This document shows, piece by piece, positions 54,499 to 63,691 of a stretch of 64,000 bases of DNA. The notes beneath the pieces are model-generated. The model was not told where the DNA came from, searched no databases, and saw only the letters and a program-made list of their open reading frames with translations. Source of the stretch: CAVZYN01 sp963779515 (GTDB lineage: Bacteria > Pseudomonadota > Alphaproteobacteria > Rhizobiales > Hyphomicrobiaceae). Every line of letters begins with the position of its first letter. Position 1 is the first letter of the stretch. The translations under genes were made by a program, and so were the position numbers. Location: NCBI GenBank assembly GCA_963779515.1, contig CAVZYN010000006.1, positions 1 through 64,000 on the forward strand, written 5' to 3'.

Positions 54499-55464
54499 TT
54501 GATCGAAACGCGACGCAACGCAGCTGCAAGCACCCTTGCACGGGTTCAGCACGGACGCATCTCGCGCCGCGCAGCGGTGGGTCTCATTATTTGGAGTTCA
54601 TGCGCCGTGTCATCCACGCCCGCATCAGCCGACAATGCCTTCCGCCGCGAAGTGTTAGCGACGATGGCGCGGCTGCGGCCAAAGCTTATGGTGAAGCCGG
54701 ACGCCGAGCCAAACATGCTGCTGGTTTCGGATCGCTTCAAGGTGTCGCTCGACAACCTGCAGCGGCATCTGGAAACAACGCTTGATGCCGCCAAGCGAGA
54801 GCGTGCCATCGTTGCGTTTGTTGAGCAGGCGACCCAGCCGGAGGCCAAAAATTCAACCGCGCTCACCCTCGATGCCGTCAAAGCCAACCTCTATCCACAC
54901 TTCGCGCCGGCCGAGTACGTCGCGCGGACGTCCGGTGCGCTGATCCATCGGGCCTTCGCATCCAAAACGCTGGTCGAGGCCATTGCGGTCGACGGCGTCG
55001 ATCGACTGGAAGTGGTGCAACAGAAGCATCTCGATGCCTGGAGCGTCACCGCCGACGCGGCCTACGCCGTCGCCTTGTCCAATTTGGAACACTTCGCCCA
55101 AACGATCACCGTGAACCCACGCCGCTACGACGGCCGCCCCGGCGCATGGGACCTGATCGATGCCAGCCGCTACACACTTCCCAACGGCAACGCGTTCGCC
55201 TCGTCAGCAGCGCTCGTGCTGGCGCCGGAGTTTATGACACGGTTCCGATCAAGGATCGCACCCAGCGTATTCGTCGGAATTCCCGATCGCGGGACGCTCG
55301 TCGCGTGGTCGGCCGATTTTGATAAGCGGAAAGAGATTTACGCGCGCGTCCGCCAGGACTTCGAGCGACGGCCGCATCCGATCTCGCCGGAACTCTACGT
55401 TTCAAGTGCCGCAGGTTTGCGATTGGCAACACCAAGCGAGAGAGCCGATCATGGCATCAAGTGA
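54499..55464 (+). CDS. Exported protein, DUF1444-like
   Basis: A 321-residue protein with a hydrophobic signal-like segment (about residues 22-44). The C-terminal half has the pattern of DUF1444: VALSNLEHFA then ASSAALVLAPEFMTRF, and the VFVGIPDRGTLVAW segment. DUF1444 proteins are normally cytoplasmic, so an export signal is unusual. The start is TTG at 54499, supported by an excellent GAAGGAG ribosome site seven bases upstream. It overlaps the next gene by 14 bases. Confidence 0.55.
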   Translation: MIETRRNAAASTLARVQHGRISRRAAVGLIIWSSCAVSSTPASADNAFRREVLATMARLRPKLMVKPDAEPNMLLVSDRFKVSLDNLQRHLETTLDAAKRERAIVAFVEQATQPEAKNSTALTLDAVKANLYPHFAPAEYVARTSGALIHRAFASKTLVEAIAVDGVDRLEVVQQKHLDAWSVTADAAYAVALSNLEHFAQTITVNPRRYDGRPGAWDLIDASRYTLPNGNAFASSAALVLAPEFMTRFRSRIAPSVFVGIPDRGTLVAWSADFDKRKEIYARVRQDFERRPHPISPELYVSSAAGLRLATPSERADHGIK

Positions 55465-57584
55465 CGCATCGTCCAACATCGCTGCCGAGGCGTTCGCACG
55501 CGATTTGCGCGCATGCCTCGACGCCGATGATCGCACGGCAGCCCTGATTGCATTTATGCCGGAGATGCGCCGTGCCGCCGATTTGCCGCGCGTGACAGTG
55601 CGCCTCAGTAGTGAAGGCGCGCCGCATCCGTTGACCGGCATCGGGATGGCGCTGATTTCCGGCGCACTGGTGCAAGTCGGCCGTGGCCTCGACGTCGTCC
55701 CATTCCAGAAGAGTATCGCGGATCTGTTCGCGCCGCCGCACCGCTACTATGCGCCCGGCAGCAACTACGGCGACATGCTGTCTCGATTTCCGTTCCTCGA
55801 TGTCCCGCTCATCAAGGGCGCGTTGGCCGGCGGCGAGCAGCTCGACGCCGTCTCGCTCTGTCTCCGGTTCGCCGATCATGTCCGGCATCACGACAACACG
55901 TTGCAGTGGGTCTTCGACGATCCCGACGTCGCCAGCGTTGTGGCACACCCGGCTGCGGCAGGATTTGGACCGTTTCACTTTGATCGCGCAGTGGGTGCTG
56001 GGGCAGCAGGAGAGCATACGTGCACTCGGACCGATGAACGGCTTGCTGAACCGGGTTGTCAACTTTGATGAGTTGCTGTTCGACAACGCACTGTTGACCG
56101 AGCAGCCGCAGCGCGGGTTGTTTGTACTTGGTCCAGACGGCAAACCGGATGCAGCGTTTCTTGCGCGCGCGCACCTCGATAATCTCGGCTTCAACGCTGT
56201 CTGCATGTTGGCGGCGCTCGGCCGCAACGACGCGGCACTGAAACTCGCGCGCCATATCGTGCGTCGCGGTTATCATCATCGGTCGCGGTTCAATTTGGAG
56301 GCGGCGGCGAAAAGGGATTGGACGCAGAGGATGCGGCAGAACGAGTGGCTCGCAGCTCTGGCGGCAACACCAGACTATCAAGCGTTCCTCGCGTCCGATA
56401 TCAAATACCATCAGGCCGACGAAAAGGATCCGGATCAAACGGCGATCTGCGCCGTGCGCGAAGGAAACTGGGCCGGTAAGAAGAAGACGAAGTGTTTCAT
56501 TTCCAAGCAGCCGATCATGCCCGGCGACACAATCATGCGCATTCGTCGCATGCGTGGATATAGGGGATTCGACGACTTCGATATTGCGTCGATTGCAGGC
56601 GTGGCTGGCTCCGGCTGGCAGGCGGCAGTCCACGCGTTCGAGACCAACACCGTGCCGTTGCGGCGGATGTTCGGCCCGGCAGGATTTTCGGCGGTTCGGT
56701 GGGATGACCCGGAAATCAGCGCCTTCCACCACGACAGCGTGACGAGCCTCGATGACGTTGATATCACCCGCGCCGTCGCCATCGTCGCCGCGCACAATCC
56801 GCCGCCGATCCGCCGCACCTGGATCAAGGGGCCGGAACGAGCGGACCGCTACCACGAAGCCTTCGACCCATGGGCCGGCGATGATGGGCATGGCGAACCG
56901 CTGACGTTGCTCTGGTTCCTGATCAAGGCCGGACACCGCGAGAAAATTCTGGAAGAGACCGCGCGCTTGCCGGCGATTGCGGCCGACAAAGTGTTTGCGA
57001 TGCTTGCGACGTTCGATGACCCTGTCCTGCGCGCCGCCGCCGCAAAGCACTTCGCCTTGCCCGATTTGCCGGACATGATGGAACTCGTTTTCGCCGCGCG
57101 CTTGACGCTGGAGCAGCACATCGCGATTGCCGATTTCGGACGCGCGCATCCCCGCTTCCGAACCGGCATCGCTGCTGCGATGCAGAGTTACGGACTACAC
57201 CTCTATTCCAATTATCACCCAACCGCCGATTGGTTCCTCGCCGGCCTCGAGCACTTTACCATGGGGCATGGTTGCCATCTGCTGTTCTTCCTCATCCACC
57301 ACCCCGGCGACGATCCCGTGCTCGATGAAATGATCAGGACCGGATGGCTCCCCGGTAGCGTCAGTGCCGGGGGCTACGACGCGTACGGCAACGTCAGCAC
57401 GTTCTACTTCCGGGCGGCGAGCCTGCACTTTGGCCTCGATCATCCCGAAAAATTCATGGCTTGGATGGAGCGGAGCTGGTTGGATCGCGACAAGGCCGAT
57501 CGCAAGGGACGCGAGACCTTCCGCGTGCTGGACGCACTGGGCAAGTCCGCCGCCAAGAAACCAGCCAAGCGGAGGGCCAAATGA
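55451..57584 (+). pseudogene. Large unknown protein, one frameshift
   Basis: The gene encodes a soluble protein of about 710 residues when one extra base is removed from CCC at 55948-55950. Frame 1 starts MASSDASSNIAAEAFARDLR and runs to DVASVVAH; frame 2 resumes RLRQDLDRFTLIAQWVLGQQ and continues to the end. Near residue 335 a segment KTKCFISKQPIMPGDTIMRIR looks like a small domain with one Cys. Most of the rest is helical and repeat-like. No known family. It overlaps the genes on both sides. Confidence 0.7.
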
Positions 57585-58558
57585 CAGACGTAAATCCCGC
57601 CCCCGACCCGCGCGCATTTTGGGAACTGCGCGAAACACCTCTTCATGCCATGACACCTGCGCAATGGCAGGCGTATTACCCGGCCATGACGCCGTGGCTC
57701 CAGAGCGCCGACCCACAAATTCGCGAATGCGCCGTGGAGCGCTTGATGATGGCCGTATTCAGGGCCGAACATTCCTACATCCCGGCCGCTGATCCGCGCA
57801 CTGGCCAGGCGCGGGCGCGTACGGCTTGGCTCCTCGGCGAGATCGAACGGGCACATGACTTGCATCAAGACATTCTTCCGAGCTTCCTGCGCGGACTGAA
57901 GTATCACGGCGATGACGAACCCTTCAGAACGCCGCTCCTGGCATGGCTCGATGATCTCACACGCGCGCCGCGACCCGGTGTTGATGCCGATCTGGTGCAA
58001 GGAACGCGCTTGCTTGTCGCCGGCAGTAGCAGCAACGTTACGTGCAGGATCGAAGAATGGCTTGCCCTGCTCGATCACCGATCCGACTACGTGCGTGGTT
58101 GCGCGGCGTATCAGCTCGGAAATTTCTGTGACGACGAGACCGTGCCCACTGCGCCAGCGTTGTTTGCCATCATCGGATCGAAGGAAATCGACCGCCCTGG
58201 CATTGCCGGGCCATTCTGGACGCCACAGCAACACGACATCGATGACGCCACATGGCAGCACGTGACGCAGTGGATGCTCGATCTACTTGAGCGGCGCAAA
58301 GGCGCCCCGCCCCCACTACCGATCATGCCGTTCAACGATATCGAATTTTATCTGCACGAACTCTGCTGCTCGTCGCCCGAGCTGATGCGGCGCATGCTGC
58401 GCGGCGGGCACGTCGGCCTCGCGCTCATGACGGCGACCGAAGTCAACGGCCGCGTCGACGGCGTCGAACCGGTCTTGCAAGCCCTCGCAGCACACGCCGA
58501 ACCTGAAATTGCCGTCCGCGCTCGCAACCATCTGGCGGCGCACTATTCAAAGACGTGA
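57581..58558 (+). CDS. Unknown helical protein
   Basis: A 325-residue protein, mostly helical, with HEAT-like features (MTPWLQSADPQIRECAVERL and VRGCAAYQLGNFCDDETVPT). Start ATG overlaps the stop of the preceding gene by four bases. I do not recognise the family, but helical repeat proteins of this size often occur with toxin/immunity genes. Confidence 0.65.
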   Translation: MTDVNPAPDPRAFWELRETPLHAMTPAQWQAYYPAMTPWLQSADPQIRECAVERLMMAVFRAEHSYIPAADPRTGQARARTAWLLGEIERAHDLHQDILPSFLRGLKYHGDDEPFRTPLLAWLDDLTRAPRPGVDADLVQGTRLLVAGSSSNVTCRIEEWLALLDHRSDYVRGCAAYQLGNFCDDETVPTAPALFAIIGSKEIDRPGIAGPFWTPQQHDIDDATWQHVTQWMLDLLERRKGAPPPLPIMPFNDIEFYLHELCCSSPELMRRMLRGGHVGLALMTATEVNGRVDGVEPVLQALAAHAEPEIAVRARNHLAAHYSKT

Positions 58559-58592
58559 GACCACAGTGAATCACCGGCAGCGAGCAGAGCCA

Positions 58593-58994
58593 ATGTTTCA
58601 GGGCCGCTACATCAAATGGAACCCCTATCCTCTCTGCGAAGGACAACGGATGTCCTGCGAGGCGCTCCACGACGATTGGGAGGGATTTCGCATCTGGTTC
58701 AAATCCGAATCTGGGCCAATGCTGATCGTGGGGTTTCCGTCGGTATTATTCTACGCCAGTTCGGAGGATGCCGCGCGCCTGTCGGTTGTGGCCAACGAGG
58801 TGCCCCTGCGGCTGCCGCATCTCTTTTGGAAAGTGGAGCAGTCCGCGCTCGTTGCTGAGTTCCATCGACAGTCCTGCGGAACGCGGTCGCAGTGGAACAT
58901 CACGCACTATGCGTTTCTAAGCGTCAACGATTGCATCGATGTCCTGGCGACAGAGCCCCCTGTGTTCCGGGAACACGGGGGGATCCGCCAATGA
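58593..58994 (+). CDS. Small immunity-like protein
   Basis: A 133-residue protein with the compact alpha/beta pattern of many immunity proteins: WEGFRIWFKSESGPMLIVGF then SEDAARLSVVANE, and near the end HYAFLSVNDCIDVLATEPP. The family cannot be named. The ATG at 58593 or a GTG at 58566 could start it. It overlaps the next gene by four bases. Confidence 0.6.
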   Translation: MFQGRYIKWNPYPLCEGQRMSCEALHDDWEGFRIWFKSESGPMLIVGFPSVLFYASSEDAARLSVVANEVPLRLPHLFWKVEQSALVAEFHRQSCGTRSQWNITHYAFLSVNDCIDVLATEPPVFREHGGIRQ

Positions 58995-59647
58995 GTGGGC
59001 TCGATTCTCCGCAAAGGCGCTTTGTAAACGGTGATCGGGTGGTGAAGAACGCTGCCACCTGGATCGTCAATGCCTTCGATGACTGGGGCCGCGGGATCGG
59101 GGTTGGTGTCGTCGTCGAGCCGCCGTTTTTCCTTGAACCAGAAACTGTCGATGTGCGATGGCCGTCCGGGCGCTGTTTCGAAGCGACCGCCGGCCTGCTG
59201 CCGGCGCCGCCCGTGGAGGAGACCCAGAGGGCCATGCGGCAACAAGAGTTGCGATATGCCGCTCTGATGCCAGCGCTCCTCGCGGATCTCGGCGCAATGG
59301 CCGAGGCGCCGCGCATGAGGTTCCAGGGTGACATGCGTCCTGAGTATCACGAGGCGTGTGTTTGGGTTCTGTTGGATGACCAGCGCGATGCCCGGGCGGC
59401 GCTCATTGCGATGCGGCCCGTCCTCGCCCGGCATCAGGCGCTTTGGCCGGATACAATGGTTACGTTGACGTTTTTCGCCTTCGAGAATGGCCGGCGCTAC
59501 GATATCGGGCATCTTGAAGGCGATGAGATTCATGACGTCGGCCAGTTGCAAAGCCTTAGCGCGTCCACGTCCTCCGAGCCGATGTCGGCGCTCGACCGAG
59601 CATTTTGGGGGCTCGACGAAAACACCACCGGAGCTACTAAAAGATGA
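58991..59647 (+). CDS. Unknown protein, tandem paralog 1
   Basis: A 218-residue protein. A first domain (about residues 1-75; VKNAATWIVNAFDDWGRGIG) is followed by a second (about 85-190; LRYAALMPALLADLGAMAEA and YHEACVWVLLDDQRDARAAL) that is repeated as the whole of the next protein. Function unknown. Confidence 0.65.
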   Translation: MSGLDSPQRRFVNGDRVVKNAATWIVNAFDDWGRGIGVGVVVEPPFFLEPETVDVRWPSGRCFEATAGLLPAPPVEETQRAMRQQELRYAALMPALLADLGAMAEAPRMRFQGDMRPEYHEACVWVLLDDQRDARAALIAMRPVLARHQALWPDTMVTLTFFAFENGRRYDIGHLEGDEIHDVGQLQSLSASTSSEPMSALDRAFWGLDENTTGATKR

Positions 59648-59686
59648 GTCGCGCTCACTGGGCGGTACAGCAGGTCTGAAAGAGCC

Positions 59687-60097
59687 ATGCGAGAGGCAGA
59701 GTTACAATACGCAAATCTGATGCCGGCGCTCATTGCTGACCTGCGCGCGGTTGGCGAGGCGCCACGCATGCAAGTGCATGGCGAATTGCATCTTCAGTAT
59801 CACGAGGCCTGCATTTGGGTGCTGCTAGCTGATAAGGACGACGCACGCGCAGCGCTCGTTGGCATGCGTCCGGTGCTCGCTCAGCATCAAGCGCTTTGGC
59901 CGGATATCACCGTCACGTTGTCCTTCAGCGCAATCGAGGATGACATGCGCCTCTACATCGCCCATCTCGAAGGCAAAGACATTCACGAAGCGCAGCCGTT
60001 GGCCGATCTGGACAGCCATATACAGTCGGTCCCACTCTCGCAGCACGATCGATCGTTCTGGGAAATTGCAGAGACGGCCGACAATAAGGGGCAGTAA
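59687..60097 (+). CDS. Unknown protein, tandem paralog 2
   Basis: A 136-residue protein that corresponds to the second domain of the preceding product (LQYANLMPALIADLRAVGEA, YHEACIWVLLADKDDARAAL, then MRPVLAQHQALWPDITV). The two share the pattern throughout about 100 residues, so this is a partial tandem duplication that lost or never had the first domain. Confidence 0.68.
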   Translation: MREAELQYANLMPALIADLRAVGEAPRMQVHGELHLQYHEACIWVLLADKDDARAALVGMRPVLAQHQALWPDITVTLSFSAIEDDMRLYIAHLEGKDIHEAQPLADLDSHIQSVPLSQHDRSFWEIAETADNKGQ

Positions 60098-60099
60098 AA

Positions 60100-60531
60100 A
60101 TGATACGGCTACAAAATCTCATGCGTCACAGCGCGGTCATGCTCGCTTTCTTGCTGACCATGGATGGCGCGGTTAGCCAGGGCCTGAGCGACGAGCAGAG
60201 AAATGAGCGGGCTTTCGGCGAGCGCGTGAATATGGGTAAGGTCCTCGTCGAAAATCTCAAGAATGCCTGCGGCCATGCCCTGGACGTCGCGATTTCCGCC
60301 CCACCACAGAGCCGGATGCTACTGCTGGCCGATCGAAAGATGACAGCCTTCGATGCGCAAGCCTGCAACGGCGTCTGCGACAAGCTGCAGATCAACAATA
60401 GTGTCGCTCGTTGCCGGAGTGAGCGAGGCATCGCCGGCTGCGTCATCTACGCTGCTGTATTCGATCGGCGCGTCATTCAGCTATCTATCGATCCAACCAG
60501 ATTTGATTTGGAGAAGGACTGCGCAAAGTGA
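60100..60531 (+). CDS. Exported small protein
   Basis: A 143-residue protein with a signal peptide (about residues 8-27, ending near VSQG) and a mature chain with four Cys (ACGHAL, ACNGVCDKL and RCRSER; another near GCVIYA and DCAK). It starts two bases after the previous stop. No family recognised. Confidence 0.65.
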   Translation: MIRLQNLMRHSAVMLAFLLTMDGAVSQGLSDEQRNERAFGERVNMGKVLVENLKNACGHALDVAISAPPQSRMLLLADRKMTAFDAQACNGVCDKLQINNSVARCRSERGIAGCVIYAAVFDRRVIQLSIDPTRFDLEKDCAK

Positions 60532-60640
60532 TCCGTGACCCATACCTGCATAAGCCGGTGCTGTTTGCGTTACATGTGTTTGCGAGAACGCGACCATCGC
60601 GCCGGGACCGCACACCTGGGCGAGGCCATAGCGAGGTTCA

Positions 60641-61015
60641 ATGACCGACAATGAGGCCGAATACTGGCAGATCCTGAAGTTGCAGGAGGATGGCAAGTTC
60701 AGCGAGGCGGCGCCGCGATTGGCCGCGCTAATCGCTGGTGTCACTGACGCACGCTTTCATGCAGCGCATGGCATCGGCCTGCAGAAACTCGGTCGATGGT
60801 CGGAATCGATCCAACAGTTCAAAGCCGCACTCGCGCTCAAACCATCCTATTGTGAAGCCGATTGGCGGAATATGCTGGCGCAATCCTATATTCAGGTAGG
60901 CCAAAGGGGCAGTGCCGTCACGCAATGGCGCATCGTCGCGAGTATGGAGCCCTCTTATCCCAGTCGCGATTTTCCGATCGATGAAGCCAAGCGCATGCTG
61001 GAGGACGACATCTGA
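60641..61015 (+). CDS. TPR-repeat small protein
   Basis: A 124-residue helical protein with two or three tetratricopeptide-like repeats (LQEDGKFSEAAPRLAALIAG, HGIGLQKLGRWSESIQQFK and YIQVGQRGSAVTQWRIVAS). No export signal. Its stop overlaps an ATG at 61015 that opens a basic reading frame in another phase; that frame looks artefactual beyond its first 30 codons. Confidence 0.7.
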   Translation: MTDNEAEYWQILKLQEDGKFSEAAPRLAALIAGVTDARFHAAHGIGLQKLGRWSESIQQFKAALALKPSYCEADWRNMLAQSYIQVGQRGSAVTQWRIVASMEPSYPSRDFPIDEAKRMLEDDI

Positions 61016-61135
61016 TGCGGCGACACAAACACAAACGCATCAATCGGCGGCGCTTGTTGACGGGTCTCGCGGCACAAGCTGGAACTCCTGGCTGTATCTG
61101 GACAGACAGTCGCACAACGCAAAAGCAGTGGGACC

Positions 61136-62335
61136 ATGGACAGCAAGAAACCTGGTGGCCGCCTCGAGCCGCTGTTCCTGTCAGAGGCCGACGCACGCGC
61201 GGTCATGCGCGAACACTGCATGCGGGACGTCAACTTCCCGATGAGTGCGAAGCAGATGGATTTCCTGATCTCGCGATTGAGGCCGCAACTTTGGCTCACC
61301 CATCACAGGGATGGCGGCTGGCTGGGTGAAACGCGTCTTGGTGGCGCACCTGACTTGCCGAAAGGTGCAACTTGGCCGATGCGTCCGGTCCCGCCTGATG
61401 CCGGCAAGAAGGCCGAGCAATGGAAAGACCACCACAGTTGGATTGCTCGGCACGTCACCAAGGAATTGCCGTTCGAATTCATCGGACAGATTGATTTCGC
61501 CGAGTTGACCCAGGATCAGGAGCGCCAATTCGGACTGCCAGCAGAGGGACGGCTGCTTTTCTTCTGGGATGGTGCGGTCGGCCTTCTTGAAAGCGGATCT
61601 CACACATGCCGCGTGATCTTTGATGAAACGCCCAGTGTTCCGCTTGGTGAGCATCTCGAGCGTCTGCAAATCCCGGAGAAATTTACCGAGATGGCGGCCT
61701 GGTGGCGTGAACCCGACCCCAAGCAGATCGAGCATTTCAAGACCATGGCCCGCAACCTCGAAGCGGCGGGGCAGAAAGACGCCGCCAAAGCCATGCGAGA
61801 GGCCGCCCGCAAGAGCGAGAAACCTGATCCGAAATCGACCAAGCCGTTTGTCTACCCCGCTCGCGCGATGCGGCTCGTCCCGCTCTGGGTTTTGCCGGCG
61901 CAGAATGCCATCGAGCTGACGCAGGACAAGGAATTGACGGCATTTGCCGACGGCGACAAGACAAGCGAACATTATTCGTTGCTGACAGGCAGCGATACTG
62001 GCCCGTTCACATCTGACCGTTCGAACATGCGCCGGATGCAACCCTGGTTGGCCATCGAAGCGCGCCGGACCCGCCTGATGGGGCCGCCGTCTCCTGAGCA
62101 GGACGACCCGCGCTTCAATGCGCTCGATAAATTTCAAGTGCCGCCGTATCCCTGGAATGACGCGCAGATAGCAGAGGCGACGCAGAAGGCTTCAGAATGG
62201 CAGCTGCTGCTGCAGGTTTCGATCGCCGATCTATCTCAAGAGCAGACCGAAGGGACGGTATACTTCATGATCCTCACATCCGATCTCGCCAAGCGCAACT
62301 TCTCGCGCGTGGTGGCGTCGTATCAGCAGACATGA
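61136..62335 (+). CDS. DUF1963 (YwqG-like) protein
   Basis: A 399-residue soluble protein with the DUF1963 signature LGGAPDLPKGATWP (about residues 70-84), then EFIGQIDFAEL and RLLFFWD typical of the family. DUF1963 proteins are frequent in polymorphic toxin immunity loci. The helical region near residues 195-235 is an insertion relative to shorter members. The ATG overlaps nothing upstream. Its stop overlaps the next gene. Confidence 0.82.
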   Translation: MDSKKPGGRLEPLFLSEADARAVMREHCMRDVNFPMSAKQMDFLISRLRPQLWLTHHRDGGWLGETRLGGAPDLPKGATWPMRPVPPDAGKKAEQWKDHHSWIARHVTKELPFEFIGQIDFAELTQDQERQFGLPAEGRLLFFWDGAVGLLESGSHTCRVIFDETPSVPLGEHLERLQIPEKFTEMAAWWREPDPKQIEHFKTMARNLEAAGQKDAAKAMREAARKSEKPDPKSTKPFVYPARAMRLVPLWVLPAQNAIELTQDKELTAFADGDKTSEHYSLLTGSDTGPFTSDRSNMRRMQPWLAIEARRTRLMGPPSPEQDDPRFNALDKFQVPPYPWNDAQIAEATQKASEWQLLLQVSIADLSQEQTEGTVYFMILTSDLAKRNFSRVVASYQQT

Positions 62336-62829
62336 CCCAGTCGAGACGGGACGGTCAGCAGCCCATGGCGTCGATGATTGATTGCGATCCGGACACTCCG
62401 GTCAGAAGATACCTTGATGTTCTTCGGGAGCGCTCGCGCACGCTTGGCTGGGACGAACTTGCAGCTCGTGAGCCAGCCCGGTTGGCACATTATTTGGCAG
62501 CACGTTTCGAGTACGACGTCCGGAAGGGCGGCTTCGCGCAGCTCATTTACAACATGCAGGGGGAGTGCTTGGCCGAGATGGAGGACATGTTGAACGCGGC
62601 GCACGCAACGGTCGCGCATGACCACTACATCCGCGCGATCCGGGCTTGCCTGGCAAGTGAGGACGACTATCAAACGTTCCTTGCGTCGCATTTTACCAGT
62701 CCGAATGCGCTAAAGCACGACCTGCAATTGATCTCGCTCGAATATCTTGCGCGCAAAATATCGTTCTGCTCCGAGGCCAAGGCATTTCTCGAACGAGCGA
62801 TAGCGTCGGGATGCCCGGAGGAGCCGTGA
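62332..62829 (+). CDS. DUF4375/DMP19-like protein
   Basis: A 165-residue helical protein. A FEYDVRKGGFAQLIYNMQGE segment followed by a long helical stretch is the pattern of DUF4375, the group that includes the DNA-mimic DMP19 and several immunity-type proteins. Start ATG overlaps the preceding stop. The assignment is moderate. Confidence 0.55.
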   Translation: MTQSRRDGQQPMASMIDCDPDTPVRRYLDVLRERSRTLGWDELAAREPARLAHYLAARFEYDVRKGGFAQLIYNMQGECLAEMEDMLNAAHATVAHDHYIRAIRACLASEDDYQTFLASHFTSPNALKHDLQLISLEYLARKISFCSEAKAFLERAIASGCPEEP

Positions 62830-62975
62830 GGCGCCGTTACCACGTTCGGCAGGTCGGGCTTGCGTGCCGAGGAGCTTTCGTGATCCCTTGACGACTCTCA
62901 GTTCTCGGAAGGTCGATCTGGCGATCGCGCTACCCCAATTCGCACACCTATGCCGAAACAGGATGAGTGGGCAGG

Positions 62976-63239
62976 ATGAGTGACGGCAACGCGGAGCCCC
63001 CAATGCCGCCAGCAGGACAAACCGGTCGATGGCGCCGATACTTCAGAAGCAGTGGTGGCCTCATGAATGTCGAATATCAGTTTGGCTACGAGAGGGATCT
63101 ATGGCGCCGCTCGTGGCGCCGCAGTTGGGATCTCAATGCCATGTCGCCGCTGCGCCGCGCGATGATTGTGAGAGGAATCGCCACAGGTTTTGTGGCGGTA
63201 TTGGGCGCGATGGCGGCGATGGTTTGGATCAGCCTTTAG
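62976..63239 (+). CDS. Small single-pass membrane protein
   Basis: An 87-residue protein with an N-terminal soluble part rich in Arg and Trp, then a C-terminal membrane helix (about residues 66-86, IATGFVAVLGAMAAMVWISL). No family recognised. The upstream gap of about 145 bases holds no other frame worth calling. Confidence 0.5.
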   Translation: MSDGNAEPPMPPAGQTGRWRRYFRSSGGLMNVEYQFGYERDLWRRSWRRSWDLNAMSPLRRAMIVRGIATGFVAVLGAMAAMVWISL

Positions 63240-63249
63240 GATATGAGCA

Positions 63250-63636
63250 GTGGAATTCGCGGTGCAGATCGATCTGATTATCGAGTGTGGCGATGCCGAT
63301 CCCGTCGCGTTGACCACCCGGCTCGGCGTCGATCCGACGAGTGCCGGCCGCAGAGGCGAGCGCAATCACAACCTCAATCTGCCGCGGGTGAACTATTGGT
63401 CGCGACGCTCCCATGCGAATGATCGGGACGCCCCGCTTGCCGACCATTGGGCATCGCTTGCTCCACTCTTTGCGGGCAAAGCAGAGATCATCCGCGCGGC
63501 GGGCGCAAACGGTCGCAATCGATTGACGGTCATAGTCGATGCGACAGACCGGGCACCAAGCGTGATCATACCTTCCGCGATGGCCCGTTTCGCGGCTTTG
63601 ATCGATGCCGATATCGATGTCGATATTGGACAGTAG
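63250..63636 (+). CDS. DUF4279-like protein
   Basis: A 128-residue protein that begins FAVQIDLIIECGDADPVALT, then TTRLGVDPTSAGRRGE and YWSRRSHAND, and ends with an alpha/beta core. This is the pattern of DUF4279, an immunity-type family. GTG start, with AGGAT upstream. Confidence 0.65.
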   Translation: MEFAVQIDLIIECGDADPVALTTRLGVDPTSAGRRGERNHNLNLPRVNYWSRRSHANDRDAPLADHWASLAPLFAGKAEIIRAAGANGRNRLTVIVDATDRAPSVIIPSAMARFAALIDADIDVDIGQ

Positions 63637-63691
63637 TTTGGTGCTGAATTGTTCACTCAAGTGTGACGTTGGTGAAAGCCGGGAGTAAGAA

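Noticed and set aside
55812..57149. 445-codon open frame opposite the large island gene
   Set aside because: Composition (Arg, Ala and Pro rich) and lack of any motif indicate a shadow of the plus-strand gene.
61015..61329. Basic frame MRRHKHKRINRRRLLTGLAA overlapping the DUF1963 gene
   Set aside because: The start is coupled to the TPR stop and has a twin-arginine-like look, but the frame runs 190 bases into the DUF1963 gene in another phase with Arg/Gly-rich junk; at most the first 30 codons could be real.
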